Shown here one piece after another: positions 17,512 to 25,572 of a stretch of DNA of 64,000 nt. Position 1 is the stretch's first letter, and every line of letters starts with the position of its first letter. The notes beneath the pieces were generated by a model that saw only the letters and a program-made list of their open reading frames with translations, had not been told where the DNA came from and did not search any database. Origin of the DNA: Geobacillus sp. 46C-IIa. Its GTDB lineage: Bacteria > Bacillota > Bacilli > Bacillales > Anoxybacillaceae. The stretch lies in the NCBI RefSeq assembly GCF_014679505.1, contig NZ_CP061474.1, positions 1,704,001 to 1,768,000 of the forward strand. The letters are read 5' to 3'. The position numbers were made by a program, and so were the translations under genes.

Positions 17512-18276
17512 TCAGCATTTCGGGCCGCCGGCGACATATAGCACTTGACCGTTGACGAACGATGATTGTTCATCGGCGAAAAATGCGACCGCGTTGGCGA
17601 TATCTTCCGGGCGGCCGCTTCGTCCGACCGGGATGTTGGCGACGCTCGCCTGAATGAGCTGCTCAAACGAAATGCCGAGCCGCTCGGCGGTCGCTTTCGT
17701 CATATCGGTTTCAATGAACCCCGGCGCGACGGCGTTTGTTGTGATGCCGAACTTGCCGAGCTCAATCGCCAACGTTTTCGTAAACCCTTGAATGCCGGCT
17801 TTCGCCGCCGAATAGTTCGCTTGGCCGCGGTTGCCGAGCGCCGAGGTCGATGAAACGTTGATGATGCGGCCGTATCCTTTTTCGACCATATATTTTTGCG
17901 CGGCGCGGGCGCAATAAAATGCCCCTTTCAAATGAACGTCCATAACCGTTTGCCAGTCGTCGTCCGTCATTTTAAACAGCAAGTTGTCACGGATGACGCC
18001 GGCATTGTTGACGAGAATATCGAGCGAGCCGAACCGTTCGACCACTTCACGAATCGCCGTTTCCACTTGTTCGCGGTCAGTGACGCTCGCCACTTTGGCG
18101 TAAACGTCATACCCTTTTTCCCGCAGCTCGGCCGCTGTCGCTTCAAGCGCCTCCGCATTTAAGTCGATGAATGCCACTTTGGCTCCTTCTTCCGCAAAGC
18201 GGGTAACAATGGCCTTGCCGATGCCGCGGCTTCCCCCCGTCACAAACGCCACTCTTCCTGCAAACCGTTGACTCAT
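17512..18276 (-). CDS. SDR-family 3-hydroxyacyl-CoA / 3-oxoacyl-ACP reductase (FabG-like)
   Basis: 254-aa Rossmann-fold dehydrogenase with the cofactor motif TGGSRGIG (residues 14-21), NNAGV, and the catalytic set Ser...Tyr-x-x-x-Lys (SSTSALGNRGQANYSAAKAG). ATG at 18276 follows GGGAGGAG. FabG-like enzymes act on (R)-3-hydroxyacyl thioesters, which matches the stereochemistry expected from the MaoC hydratase next door; here it would oxidise the hydroxyacyl-CoA. An acidic residue at the end of beta-2 (FIDLNAE) suggests NAD+ over NADP+, fitting a catabolic direction. Confidence 0.85.
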   Translation of the reverse strand: MSQRFAGRVAFVTGGSRGIGKAIVTRFAEEGAKVAFIDLNAEALEATAAELREKGYDVYAKVASVTDREQVETAIREVVERFGSLDILVNNAGVIRDNLLFKMTDDDWQTVMDVHLKGAFYCARAAQKYMVEKGYGRIINVSSTSALGNRGQANYSAAKAGIQGFTKTLAIELGKFGITTNAVAPGFIETDMTKATAERLGISFEQLIQASVANIPVGRSGRPEDIANAVAFFADEQSSFVNGQVLYVAGGPKC

Positions 18277-18312
18277 GTTTTTTCTCCTCCCTTTCGGCAA
18301 CGCTTTCATTTT

Positions 18313-19494
18313 TTAGAGAAACTGTCCAAGCTTGACGTGTCCTTTAATTAAGTTGCGGGCGATAATCAGCCGTTGAATTTCATCGGTGCCATCGTAAATG
18401 CGCCATAACCTCGCCTCGCGATACCAACGCTCGATCGGCATCTCTTTCGTATAGCCCATGCCGCCGTGAATTTGCATGACGCGGTCAACGACGCGGTTGC
18501 CCATATTCGCGCCAAACAGTTTCGCCATCGAGGCCAAATGGCGGTTGTCCTCCCCTTGGTCGAGCGTGAATGCCGCATTGAGCACAAGCCATTTTGCGGC
18601 TTCAATTTCCACTGCCGAATCAGCGATCATCCATTGAATCGCCTGTCGTTCCGCGATCGGCTTGCCGAACGTGACGCGCTCTTTCGCGTAATCGATCGCC
18701 ATTTGCAGCAGCCGCTCCGCCGCTCCAACCGCACGGGCGCCGACGACCCAGCGGGCGTAGCCGATCCACTCAAGCCCGAGCTTGTAGCCGTGGTGCAGCT
18801 CGCCTAAAATGTTTTCTTCCGGCACGCGCACGTTTTCAAAAATTAAGCTGGCCGGTGTTGACGGTCCCATCGTATGTATCGGCTCAGAGCGCCAGCCCAT
18901 GTCGCGATCGACGATAAAGCACGTTACCCCTTCGCGCCCGTTTGTTGCCTGATGCCGCTCTTTGTCGGTAATGGCGATGACCATAACGAAATCGGCGTCA
19001 TTGCCCCCGGTGATAAACGTTTTTTCCCCATTTAGCACCCATTCGTCCCCGTCTTTGACCGCTGTCATTTTAATGTTGCGCGTATCCGACCCTGCGCCCG
19101 GCTCGGTCATGGCAAAGCACGATTTTTTTTCGCCGTTGATCGTTGGGATTAAATATTTTTTCTTTTGTTCTTCATTGGCGTAATACAAAATGTTGTCCGC
19201 CGACCCGCCAAACTGGAACGGAACGAGCGTTTTCGCCACCTCCATGAACACAATCGCCTGCATGACGTGGCCAAGATTCGCGCCGCCGTATTCCTCCGGC
19301 GTGTTGATCCCCCAAAAACCTGCTTCCTTCGCCTTTAATTGCAGCTCTTTTAATTTCTCCGGCGCAAGCCCCGGCTTTCCTTCCCGTTCATTGCGCAAGA
19401 CGTCATTTTCTAGCGGCATCAACTCTTTTTCGACAAATTTGCGAATCGCTTTTTGAACCATGCGCTGCTCATCGGTTAAGCGCAAATACATCAT
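18313..19494 (-). CDS. Acyl-CoA dehydrogenase
   Basis: 393-aa FAD enzyme that introduces the alpha-beta double bond in acyl-CoA. Seen: CFAMTEPGAGSDTRN in the substrate/FAD region, FGKPIAERQAIQWMIAD, and the C-terminal QIHGGMGYTKEMPIERWYREAR. At the position of the usual catalytic Glu (IYEGT in the medium-chain enzyme) this protein has Asp368 in IYDGTDEIQ, as in the ACAD10/ACAD11 group. First gene of the catabolic operon; two adjacent ATG codons (19494, 19491) follow GGGGG. Its promoter carries the 18-bp palindrome. Confidence 0.92.
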   Translation of the reverse strand: MMYLRLTDEQRMVQKAIRKFVEKELMPLENDVLRNEREGKPGLAPEKLKELQLKAKEAGFWGINTPEEYGGANLGHVMQAIVFMEVAKTLVPFQFGGSADNILYYANEEQKKKYLIPTINGEKKSCFAMTEPGAGSDTRNIKMTAVKDGDEWVLNGEKTFITGGNDADFVMVIAITDKERHQATNGREGVTCFIVDRDMGWRSEPIHTMGPSTPASLIFENVRVPEENILGELHHGYKLGLEWIGYARWVVGARAVGAAERLLQMAIDYAKERVTFGKPIAERQAIQWMIADSAVEIEAAKWLVLNAAFTLDQGEDNRHLASMAKLFGANMGNRVVDRVMQIHGGMGYTKEMPIERWYREARLWRIYDGTDEIQRLIIARNLIKGHVKLGQFL

Positions 19495-19543
19495 TGTTCC
19501 CCCCGTTTTCGTTGCACTTTGAAACGAAATCCCACTCCCACAA

Positions 19544-19561
19544 ATACCAACCGGTTGGTAT
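19544..19561. promoter_or_regulatory. Perfect 18-bp palindrome, probable TetR operator
   Basis: ATACCAACCGGTTGGTAT is a perfect palindrome placed just downstream of the -10 box of the catabolic operon, where a bound repressor would block initiation. The sequence type and size fit TetR-family operators, and a TetR gene is in the same operon. Confidence 0.8.
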
Positions 19562-19570
19562 GTTACCTCC

Positions 19571-19599
19571 ATTATATTCGAATGTTCTGAAAAGTACAA
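19571..19599 (-). promoter_or_regulatory. Sigma-A promoter of the acyl-CoA catabolic operon
   Basis: On the minus strand TTGTAC (19594-19599), a 17-base spacer and a perfect TATAAT (19571-19576). The start site would fall at about 19564, next to the palindrome, leaving a leader of about 70 bases before the acyl-CoA dehydrogenase. Confidence 0.75.
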
Positions 19600-19661
19600 T
19601 ACTTTTTTATACTTTTGTCCAACAGGAAAACGTCAAGTACGTTCTCCTGTTGGCGCAAGTG

Positions 19662-20030
19662 TTACGAATCAAGGGTGCTCAGCTTTTCAGCCGTTTGGAC
19701 GATATAGCCAAACGCCGCGTTCAATTCTTGCAAACTGGCGGAGTGTTCTTGAGTGAATGCGGCAATGTGCTGGATAGCGGCATCAAACTTTTTAACCGCC
19801 TTTTGAATGCTTTCAAGCTGTTTTTTGATCTGAGCTGCCGCGTTTTTGCTGTCAGCTGCCATTTTACGGATTTCACTGGCCACAACCTCGAATCCGCGGC
19901 CGTGCTTTCCAGCTCGCGCCGCTTCAATGGCGGCATTCACCCCAGCAAATGCGACTGATCGGCCACCTCCTGCACAAAGCGGACAACAGCATCGATTTGT
20001 GCTACATCCTCCATTACTTTCTGCGACTTC
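19662..20030 (-). pseudogene. Truncated, frameshifted methyl-accepting chemotaxis protein
   Basis: Remnant of the cytoplasmic signalling domain of a chemoreceptor, similar to short soluble YfmS-like proteins. The upstream frame reads SQKVMEDVAQIDAVVRFVQE and ADQSHLLG; after a one-base loss near 19945 the next frame continues LNAAIEAARAGKHGRGFEVV, the hairpin-tip signature, and runs to 19662. The N-terminal sensory part is missing because the sirtuin gene ends at 20052. No ribosome site or start fits. Dead by truncation plus frameshift. Confidence 0.85.
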
Positions 20031-20051
20031 GGATATAGGAATATAGCCCCG

Positions 20052-20795
20052 TTATTTCCGCTCAAGTTGCCTCCGTATACTAGCTACCGTTTCACCGATC
20101 CCGCCATAAATGACAAGATCAAACATCTCGTCCATCCTTGTCGCCGTTTTGTTGATCAACACTTTCCGCGTTGCCGGCGATTCGGCGGCAACGTAAAGCG
20201 GAATTTGGTTCACAGGCGCCACCTCTAGGCTCGTCCCCATAGCCACCAACAAGTCGCTCTCCGCCGCCCTAGCAAACGCTTCTTCGATACGGGGAACGAA
20301 ACCGCCAAACAAAACGACATCCGGTTTCAAAATCGTCCCACACTCACCGCAGCGCGGCACATCGACGCGATTGACAAACGCCAGGTCATACGTTTTGCCG
20401 CACGATGGGCATGTCGATGTCTGCAACGTGCCATGCAGCTCGATGACGTGTGTACTCCCTGCCTTCACATGCAGCCCGTCAACATTTTGCGTCAAAATCG
20501 TCACCGTTTTGCCGACATCCTCCAGCCAGCGAAGAAACCGATGCCCTTCGTTTGGCGCAAAGCCGCCCATCAACTTCAATGAAAACAGCCGCTTGAATCG
20601 ATGCCAAAAATCAACGGGGTCCTTTTCAAAATAATACTCCGACAAATAATGCTCAACATTTGCCTCATGGGCATAAATGCCGTTTTCCCCGCGGAAATCG
20701 GGGATGCCGGACTCCGTGCTCATCCCCGCCCCGGTCAGGACGGCAATCGTATCAGCCCCGCGAATCCATTGCGCCAGCTTGTCCCTTTCCTTCAC
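20052..20795 (-). CDS. srtN: NAD-dependent protein deacetylase, Sir2/CobB family
   Basis: 247-aa sirtuin that removes acetyl groups from lysines using NAD+, and so may regulate acetyl-CoA synthetase and other enzymes. Seen: NAD motif GAGMSTESGIPDFRG, TQNVDGLH with catalytic His in IELHG, two Cys pairs for zinc (CPSC and CGEC) and GTSLEVAPVN. I chose the GTG at 20795 with AAGGGGG eight bases upstream; this gives exactly 247 aa, the B. subtilis SrtN length as I recall it. It stands alone with its own divergent promoter region. Confidence 0.92.
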   Translation of the reverse strand: MKERDKLAQWIRGADTIAVLTGAGMSTESGIPDFRGENGIYAHEANVEHYLSEYYFEKDPVDFWHRFKRLFSLKLMGGFAPNEGHRFLRWLEDVGKTVTILTQNVDGLHVKAGSTHVIELHGTLQTSTCPSCGKTYDLAFVNRVDVPRCGECGTILKPDVVLFGGFVPRIEEAFARAAESDLLVAMGTSLEVAPVNQIPLYVAAESPATRKVLINKTATRMDEMFDLVIYGGIGETVASIRRQLERK

Positions 20796-20960
20796 GATCC
20801 ATTCCCCCTTGCCATACAACGTTCGCTTCTATTATACACTTGCCGCTTGATGTGTAGACACAAATGGAAACAGGACATCATTCCTACCTTTACCGCATGG
20901 TAAATCCTCTGAATGGAACAGATGGAAATAAATTCTCAGAATAGTAGGAACAAATCCCGA

Positions 20961-20989
20961 TTGGGTTCTAGATTGGCATCTTTTATAAT
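20961..20989 (+). promoter_or_regulatory. Sigma-A-like promoter of the SpoIID-family gene
   Basis: TTGGGT (20961-20966), a 17-base spacer, TATAAT (20984-20989). The TSS would be about 30 bases before the GTG start. This looks vegetative rather than sporulation-specific. Confidence 0.5.
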
Positions 20990-21025
20990 GGCTGATAGAA
21001 ACATAGAAAGGTGGTTGAAAGCGGA

Positions 21026-23179
21026 GTGAAACGATTATGCGCCGCGATGTTGCTGCTATCTGCGGTATTCTCCGGTTTGTCTCCTGCCGGTCCAGCGCAT
21101 GCCGAAGCGGCAGCAGAGCCGGTCGTGAATGTCAAACTAGTAAACTATTTAGGAAATCAAAGCGAAGTAATAATCGAACCGATGGATACATATTCGCTTT
21201 CCGGCACTGGCATCACCCTGAAAGCGAACGTCGCCTACCGCGTGAAAACGACAGCCGGCGGCTTGGCTTTACACGAGGGGACGAAGCTCCTTGGCGAGTT
21301 TTCGCAGCTGCGCCTCATCCCGACAAAGCCAAATGCTGTGTTGCTGGTAAACAATCGGGGGTATCTGGGGGAGATGGCGTTTGTGAAGGAAAACGGCCAA
21401 TACGTTCGCCCGGTCAATACAGTGCCTATTGAGGAGTATCTCAAAGGGGTGGTGCCGAATGAAATGCCCGCTTCATGGAATATGGAGGCGCTAAAGTCTC
21501 AAGCGGTCGCTGCACGGACATACGCGCTCAGCTATGCCGGAGCGACGATCGATGACACGATCCGCTATCAAGTATACGGCGGCTATACGTGGCACCCGAA
21601 CAGCACGAAAGCGGTGGAAGAAACGTACGGGCAAGTGCTGAAATACAACGGCAGGCTGATCAGCGCAGTCTTTTCCGCCAGCAACGGCGGCAAAACTGAA
21701 TCGAACGCCAACGCTTGGGGCGGAACGCCGCTGGCGATTTTTCCGATCAAAGACGACCCGTACGACAATGCCGTTCCGTGGGGATTTACGATCCAAAAAA
21801 CGCAAATCGATCTGACCGGGAAAAATTTAGCCGACTATGCCGCCTGGTGGAATACAGCAAGCGAGGCGGACAAGGTAATTACAAACAACATCAAAACATG
21901 GATGAAGGCAAACGGCTATAGCGGCAAGGAGATCAAAATCATTGCCATCCCGAGGCTGTCGCTGTACGCGCCACTTTCCGGCGGCCGCGTCTCGAAAGGC
22001 GATATCGCGATTGAATACATCACAAAGGGCGATACGAACAAAGATGGCACGCTCGCCGTCCACCGCCTGGAGTTTACCGGCATCCCCGCAGCGAAAATCC
22101 GTGCTCTCATCGGCAACCGCGTCATTCTCAGTTATCTGATCACCGAAGTGAAGGAAACGGATCGGTCGATTACCGTGAAAGGAAAGGGAGACGGTCATGG
22201 CGTCGGCATGAGCCAATACGGGGCGAAAAAAATGGGTGAGCTTGGCAAGAAATATACAGAAATTTTAGATTTCTATTATCCAGGCGCTTCGCTCACGACC
22301 GCCTACACGAAAGCGGAACGAATCGCGCCGCCGGCGGTCGAGCCGATGCCTCCGGATACCGGAAACGCGCCGCAGCCACCCCCGACTGCACAAACACCGG
22401 CAGATCTAAAGGCTCCAATCATTAAGGACGTCGCCGCTATGTACGCGCCAAAAACAAATCAGCTCAGCGTCCGCTACGCCATCGACGAAGAAGCAGCGGT
22501 CACGATTTACGTCAAAAACGCAAGCGGCAAAATCATTCAATATATGCAAAAAGACGTAAAGCAAAAGATGGGAAGCTACACAAAAATATGGAACGTCGGC
22601 GCCAATCCAAACGGAAAATATACGTTTGGCATTATCACAAAAGACGCGGCCGGCAACGTTTCATCCGCTGTCGCCAGCGCCGTTGTGAACAAGACGGTCG
22701 CCCCGCCGAAAGTGAACGGTATCAGCGACCGGAGCTCGACGGTAACCGGTACAGCGGAAGCCGGAGCGACTGTGCTCGTGAAATCCGGGACAAAAACATA
22801 CAAAACAACAGCGAAAACAAACGGAACGTTTGCCGTTGCCATCCCGCGGCAAAAAGCGGGGACAACGCTGACGGTGACGGCTGTCGACCGCGCCGGCAAT
22901 ACAAGCCAGCCAGTCCGTCTTACGGTCAAAGACAACACAGCGCCTCCGGCGCCAACACTGAAGTCGATCACGAGCCGACAGAGCGTGCTCACCGGCAAAA
23001 CGGAAACCGGCGCCACCGTCACGGTCAAAATCGGAACGAAAACATACAAAACAGCCGCGCGCAAAGACGGCACCTTCTCCGTTGCCATCGGCCGGCAAAA
23101 AGCGAAAACCGTGCTCATCGTCACCGCTGTCGACCGCGCCGGCAATGTCAGTGTGCCGGTGAAAGTGCGAGTTCGATGA
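21026..23179 (+). CDS. SpoIID/LytB-domain secreted protein with C-terminal Ig-like repeats
   Basis: Secreted wall-associated protein. The signal peptide MKRLCAAMLLLSAVFSGL ends near AHA; I therefore chose the GTG at 21026 over the one at 21011. A SpoIID domain follows: VPIEEYLKGVVPNEMPASW, KSQAVAARTYAL, VFSASNGGKTES and GDGHGVGMSQYGA, which are hallmarks of SpoIID lytic transglycosylases/LytB. Then comes a Pro-rich linker, an Ig-like module and two closely similar repeats of about 70 residues (each with GATV, KTYKT and VTAVDRAGN). Unlike sporulation SpoIID (about 340 aa), this is 717 aa and lacks a neighbouring spoIIQ or mreBH. A role in vegetative wall turnover or amidase activation is inferred. 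Confidence 0.85.
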   Translation: MKRLCAAMLLLSAVFSGLSPAGPAHAEAAAEPVVNVKLVNYLGNQSEVIIEPMDTYSLSGTGITLKANVAYRVKTTAGGLALHEGTKLLGEFSQLRLIPTKPNAVLLVNNRGYLGEMAFVKENGQYVRPVNTVPIEEYLKGVVPNEMPASWNMEALKSQAVAARTYALSYAGATIDDTIRYQVYGGYTWHPNSTKAVEETYGQVLKYNGRLISAVFSASNGGKTESNANAWGGTPLAIFPIKDDPYDNAVPWGFTIQKTQIDLTGKNLADYAAWWNTASEADKVITNNIKTWMKANGYSGKEIKIIAIPRLSLYAPLSGGRVSKGDIAIEYITKGDTNKDGTLAVHRLEFTGIPAAKIRALIGNRVILSYLITEVKETDRSITVKGKGDGHGVGMSQYGAKKMGELGKKYTEILDFYYPGASLTTAYTKAERIAPPAVEPMPPDTGNAPQPPPTAQTPADLKAPIIKDVAAMYAPKTNQLSVRYAIDEEAAVTIYVKNASGKIIQYMQKDVKQKMGSYTKIWNVGANPNGKYTFGIITKDAAGNVSSAVASAVVNKTVAPPKVNGISDRSSTVTGTAEAGATVLVKSGTKTYKTTAKTNGTFAVAIPRQKAGTTLTVTAVDRAGNTSQPVRLTVKDNTAPPAPTLKSITSRQSVLTGKTETGATVTVKIGTKTYKTAARKDGTFSVAIGRQKAKTVLIVTAVDRAGNVSVPVKVRVR

Positions 23180-23180
23180 C

Positions 23181-23214
23181 AAAACCGCCGACGCTTGATG
23201 CGCTCGGCGGTTTT
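23181..23214. terminator. Bidirectional terminator
   Basis: AAAACCGCCGA and TCGGCGGTTTT form a stem between the convergent SpoIID-family gene and ycgQ; A and T runs on both sides let it serve both strands. Confidence 0.8.
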
Positions 23215-23238
23215 GCCTCTTTGTTCATCCCTTTCCTT

Positions 23239-24102
23239 CTATAAAATTCGAATGGACACCGGATAAACGTAAGGATGCGGCGGCGGGGGAACCACCTTCC
23301 AACGCTCTGCAGCGATGACTAGGACGTTGGCTCCGTGAGATCGTACTGTTTGTAGCCTCCCCTCTATTTCGAGCCATATATCCTGTTTATACTGACGCGC
23401 CTCGCCAAATTCAACTAAAAATCCGATCACGCTCGCATCAGCTAGGCAATGAGTGATAAGAAACCTGGATATAATAAGTTGATGTGGCTTCAATCTGTCT
23501 TCCTTATACACAAATCCTGTCAGTTTGATTTTTCTTCCATCATATCGTTCTGGATGGGTTTGGATCTCCTCATAATAAGGCGCAAACAGTTCGTTGCCCA
23601 TCTCAATTACTGGGGCTGTTTTTAACCATTCGATTTTCTCGTTATACTCTTTCTCGGAAAGATGACGCCCGCCTGCCCCCTCACCGTTCTGGCGGCCAGC
23701 ATCCGACGAGTCTGTTTGCCGCTCGCTCCCTTCGACTGGAAGCTGAATCACCCCCTTTTTTTGTGCCAGTGAAGCGTCTAAAATGACCGGGGGAAACGCA
23801 AAGCCAACCAACAGAGGAAAGAGAAGAATGCATGTACTGACAGCATTCGCTCTCCGGGAACTTATTGAATGACTATGCTGGCACCCGTCATGGCAGTGAT
23901 GATCATGAGGGTTCCGCTCCCATATACGGAACAGCTGAACGAGTAGCAGCACGACAAACAAGATAGCAGCCAGCTGACTTACCCATATATACTTCGGATT
24001 GACATACTTAGTAATGTCACCAGTAATATGGAGGTAAATAAAAAAAAGAGAAAAACTTGCCAACATGACAGCTTGGCTGAACATCCACAAATGAAATCGC
24101 AT
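23239..24102 (-). CDS. ycgQ: YcgQ-like DUF1980 membrane protein (permease partner)
   Basis: 287-aa protein with about three N-terminal membrane spans, a His-rich loop (HDHHCHDGCQHSH) that could bind metal, and a C-terminal soluble DUF1980 domain containing KLTGFVYKED and the ITHCLADASVIGFLVEF segment with a conserved Cys. The TIGR03943/YcgQ family is always found beside a YcgR-type permease. Only four bases separate it from ycgR. The transported substrate is not established; the His/Cys features suggest a metal or metalloid. Confidence 0.85.
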   Translation of the reverse strand: MRFHLWMFSQAVMLASFSLFFIYLHITGDITKYVNPKYIWVSQLAAILFVVLLLVQLFRIWERNPHDHHCHDGCQHSHSISSRRANAVSTCILLFPLLVGFAFPPVILDASLAQKKGVIQLPVEGSERQTDSSDAGRQNGEGAGGRHLSEKEYNEKIEWLKTAPVIEMGNELFAPYYEEIQTHPERYDGRKIKLTGFVYKEDRLKPHQLIISRFLITHCLADASVIGFLVEFGEARQYKQDIWLEIEGRLQTVRSHGANVLVIAAERWKVVPPPPHPYVYPVSIRIL

Positions 24103-24106
24103 TCGT

Positions 24107-25114
24107 TCACCACCCTTGAGTCATTTTCGCCGCCCATACGCCCAACCATACAACCGCTGTAACCAACATAAGCAAAACGACGACAAACCTCGCCCGGAAA
24201 ACACTAAACAGCATGATCGTATTTTTTAAGTCAATCATCGGCCCGTAGATTAAAAACGCGAGGATCGAAGAAGTGGAAAAAATGTTTCTAAACGAGGCAG
24301 CAATGAAGGCATCAGCCTCCGAACATAAAGACAAAAAATAGGCCAACCCCATCATTGTAAGCATCTCACCCGCGTCATTGCCGCCAAACAAAAGGAGCGA
24401 CTCCGTATGTACATGTGTCTGCATCCAAGCGGCGACACACGCGCCGATCATCAGATACTTTCCTGTATCAAAAAACTCATCAATGGAATGTTTCAGCATT
24501 TCTTCGAACCGATAGAACAATGAAGTTTGTGGTTTGCGCCTTTGTACCGGTAAGGAGACAGGTCGCCTCAGCTGATTCGAGGAAAAGAACAGACTAATGC
24601 TCCACGCAATCAACAGCGCGGCCGCAAAACCAAGCCCCATTCGCCATCCCGCTATCATAGCATCGTTTCCAAACGCCATATACGTCGATAAGATGACGAT
24701 GGGATTAATCAGGGGACCGGTTAAGAGAAATCCTACTGCCGCCCCTAACGGCACGCCTTTGCCAACCAGCTTTCGCACGATCGGAACAATCCCACACTCA
24801 CACGCCGGAAAAAGAGCCCCAACCACACATCCCATCGCAACAGCCTGAAAAGAATGAGCGGGAATCCACCGCCGAATATGCTCCTCCGTTACAAAAATTT
24901 GAATGGCCCCTGCCACAATAACACCAATGAGGACAAACGGAAGTGCTTCGATCACCATACTTAAAAAAATAGTCACAAACTGTCGAAACGAGTCTGGAAT
25001 CTCTGCCGCCCATAACGCCCCGAACCACTGGCTAAACACGATCAAATATGCTGCGACCCCTATAACCACAATCCCCGTCATATCAACTAACACCGAAGAA
25101 AACAGGCGTCTCAT
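24107..25114 (-). CDS. ycgR: Permease, YcgR family (DUF318, PF03773)
   Basis: 335-aa membrane protein with eight to ten spans. Seen: VIEALPFVLIGVIVAG, PACECGIVPIVRKLVGKGVPLG with the Cys pair, and TGPLINPIVILSTYMAF, which mark the ArsP/DUF318 permease family; the C-terminal half repeats the pattern with LCSEADAFIAASF. I chose the ATG at 25114 with GGGAGGGG seven bases upstream, removing a 12-residue basic extension. First gene of the ycgRQ operon. Two palindromes lie 27 to 63 bases upstream of its start. Confidence 0.85.
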   Translation of the reverse strand: MRRLFSSVLVDMTGIVVIGVAAYLIVFSQWFGALWAAEIPDSFRQFVTIFLSMVIEALPFVLIGVIVAGAIQIFVTEEHIRRWIPAHSFQAVAMGCVVGALFPACECGIVPIVRKLVGKGVPLGAAVGFLLTGPLINPIVILSTYMAFGNDAMIAGWRMGLGFAAALLIAWSISLFFSSNQLRRPVSLPVQRRKPQTSLFYRFEEMLKHSIDEFFDTGKYLMIGACVAAWMQTHVHTESLLLFGGNDAGEMLTMMGLAYFLSLCSEADAFIAASFRNIFSTSSILAFLIYGPMIDLKNTIMLFSVFRARFVVVLLMLVTAVVWLGVWAAKMTQGW

Positions 25115-25140
25115 TCCTCTTCCCCTCCCCCGGCATCCAC

Positions 25141-25150
25141 GTGTTAACAC
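25141..25150. promoter_or_regulatory. Palindrome GTGTTAACAC upstream of ycgR
   Basis: Perfect 10-bp palindrome 27 bases upstream of the ycgR start codon, just before the ribosome site. Possible regulator site; no factor assigned. Confidence 0.35.
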
Positions 25151-25160
25151 ATTTTTTCAT

Positions 25161-25177
25161 CCTAGGCTAAGTCTAGG
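25161..25177. promoter_or_regulatory. 17-bp palindrome CCTAGGCTAAGTCTAGG upstream of ycgR
   Basis: Near-perfect dyad (7 of 8 positions match in each arm around a central A) about 50 bases upstream of ycgR. Size and symmetry fit a dimeric regulator; by layout it resembles DtxR/MntR-type metal operators but does not match a consensus I know. Confidence 0.5.
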
Positions 25178-25545
25178 AACATAAACGAGCCGATATACAT
25201 CGATTTATTGTATTAAAGCGTAACCGTTCTTATTTACAAACGATATGTCTGACCGCCCGATTACATGTCCACTTTTATACGACAAGTTTTTCTTTCAACT
25301 CTTCTTGAAATAGGCTGCTAGGCGGCTTTACCCTCGACTACATACGTGTCGTCCTTTCACTCGGCGATCCGGTAAGCAGGCAATTACCAAACAATCTTAA
25401 TGAATAGCAAATCAACTTCCCTAAAGACAGAGACAATGCACGAACTATCGCAAGTACATGCCGTTCGTTGTGGACAAAATAATGTTTACATAAATCGCCG
25501 TTTATTTCCACTAGCAGTTCTGTGATTAAAGCGCGCTGACAGCGA
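25178..25545. other. Gene-free stretch
   Basis: About 370 bases, more AT-rich than its neighbours. I find no ORF with a ribosome site and no RNA structure I recognise. It contains whatever promoter drives ycgRQ; short open pieces (for example around 25430-25500) are too weak to call. Confidence 0.4.
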
Positions 25546-25572
25546 AAAACCCCGCTTCAGCATGAAGCGAGG
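25546..25572 (-). terminator. Terminator of the nitroreductase gene
   Basis: On the minus strand CCTCGCTTCA-TGC-TGAAGCGGGG followed by five T's, immediately after the stop codon. Confidence 0.8.

Noticed and set aside
22576..23145. 189-codon minus-strand ORF in the SpoIID-family gene
   Set aside because: Antisense shadow produced by the two Ig-like repeats; no start signal.
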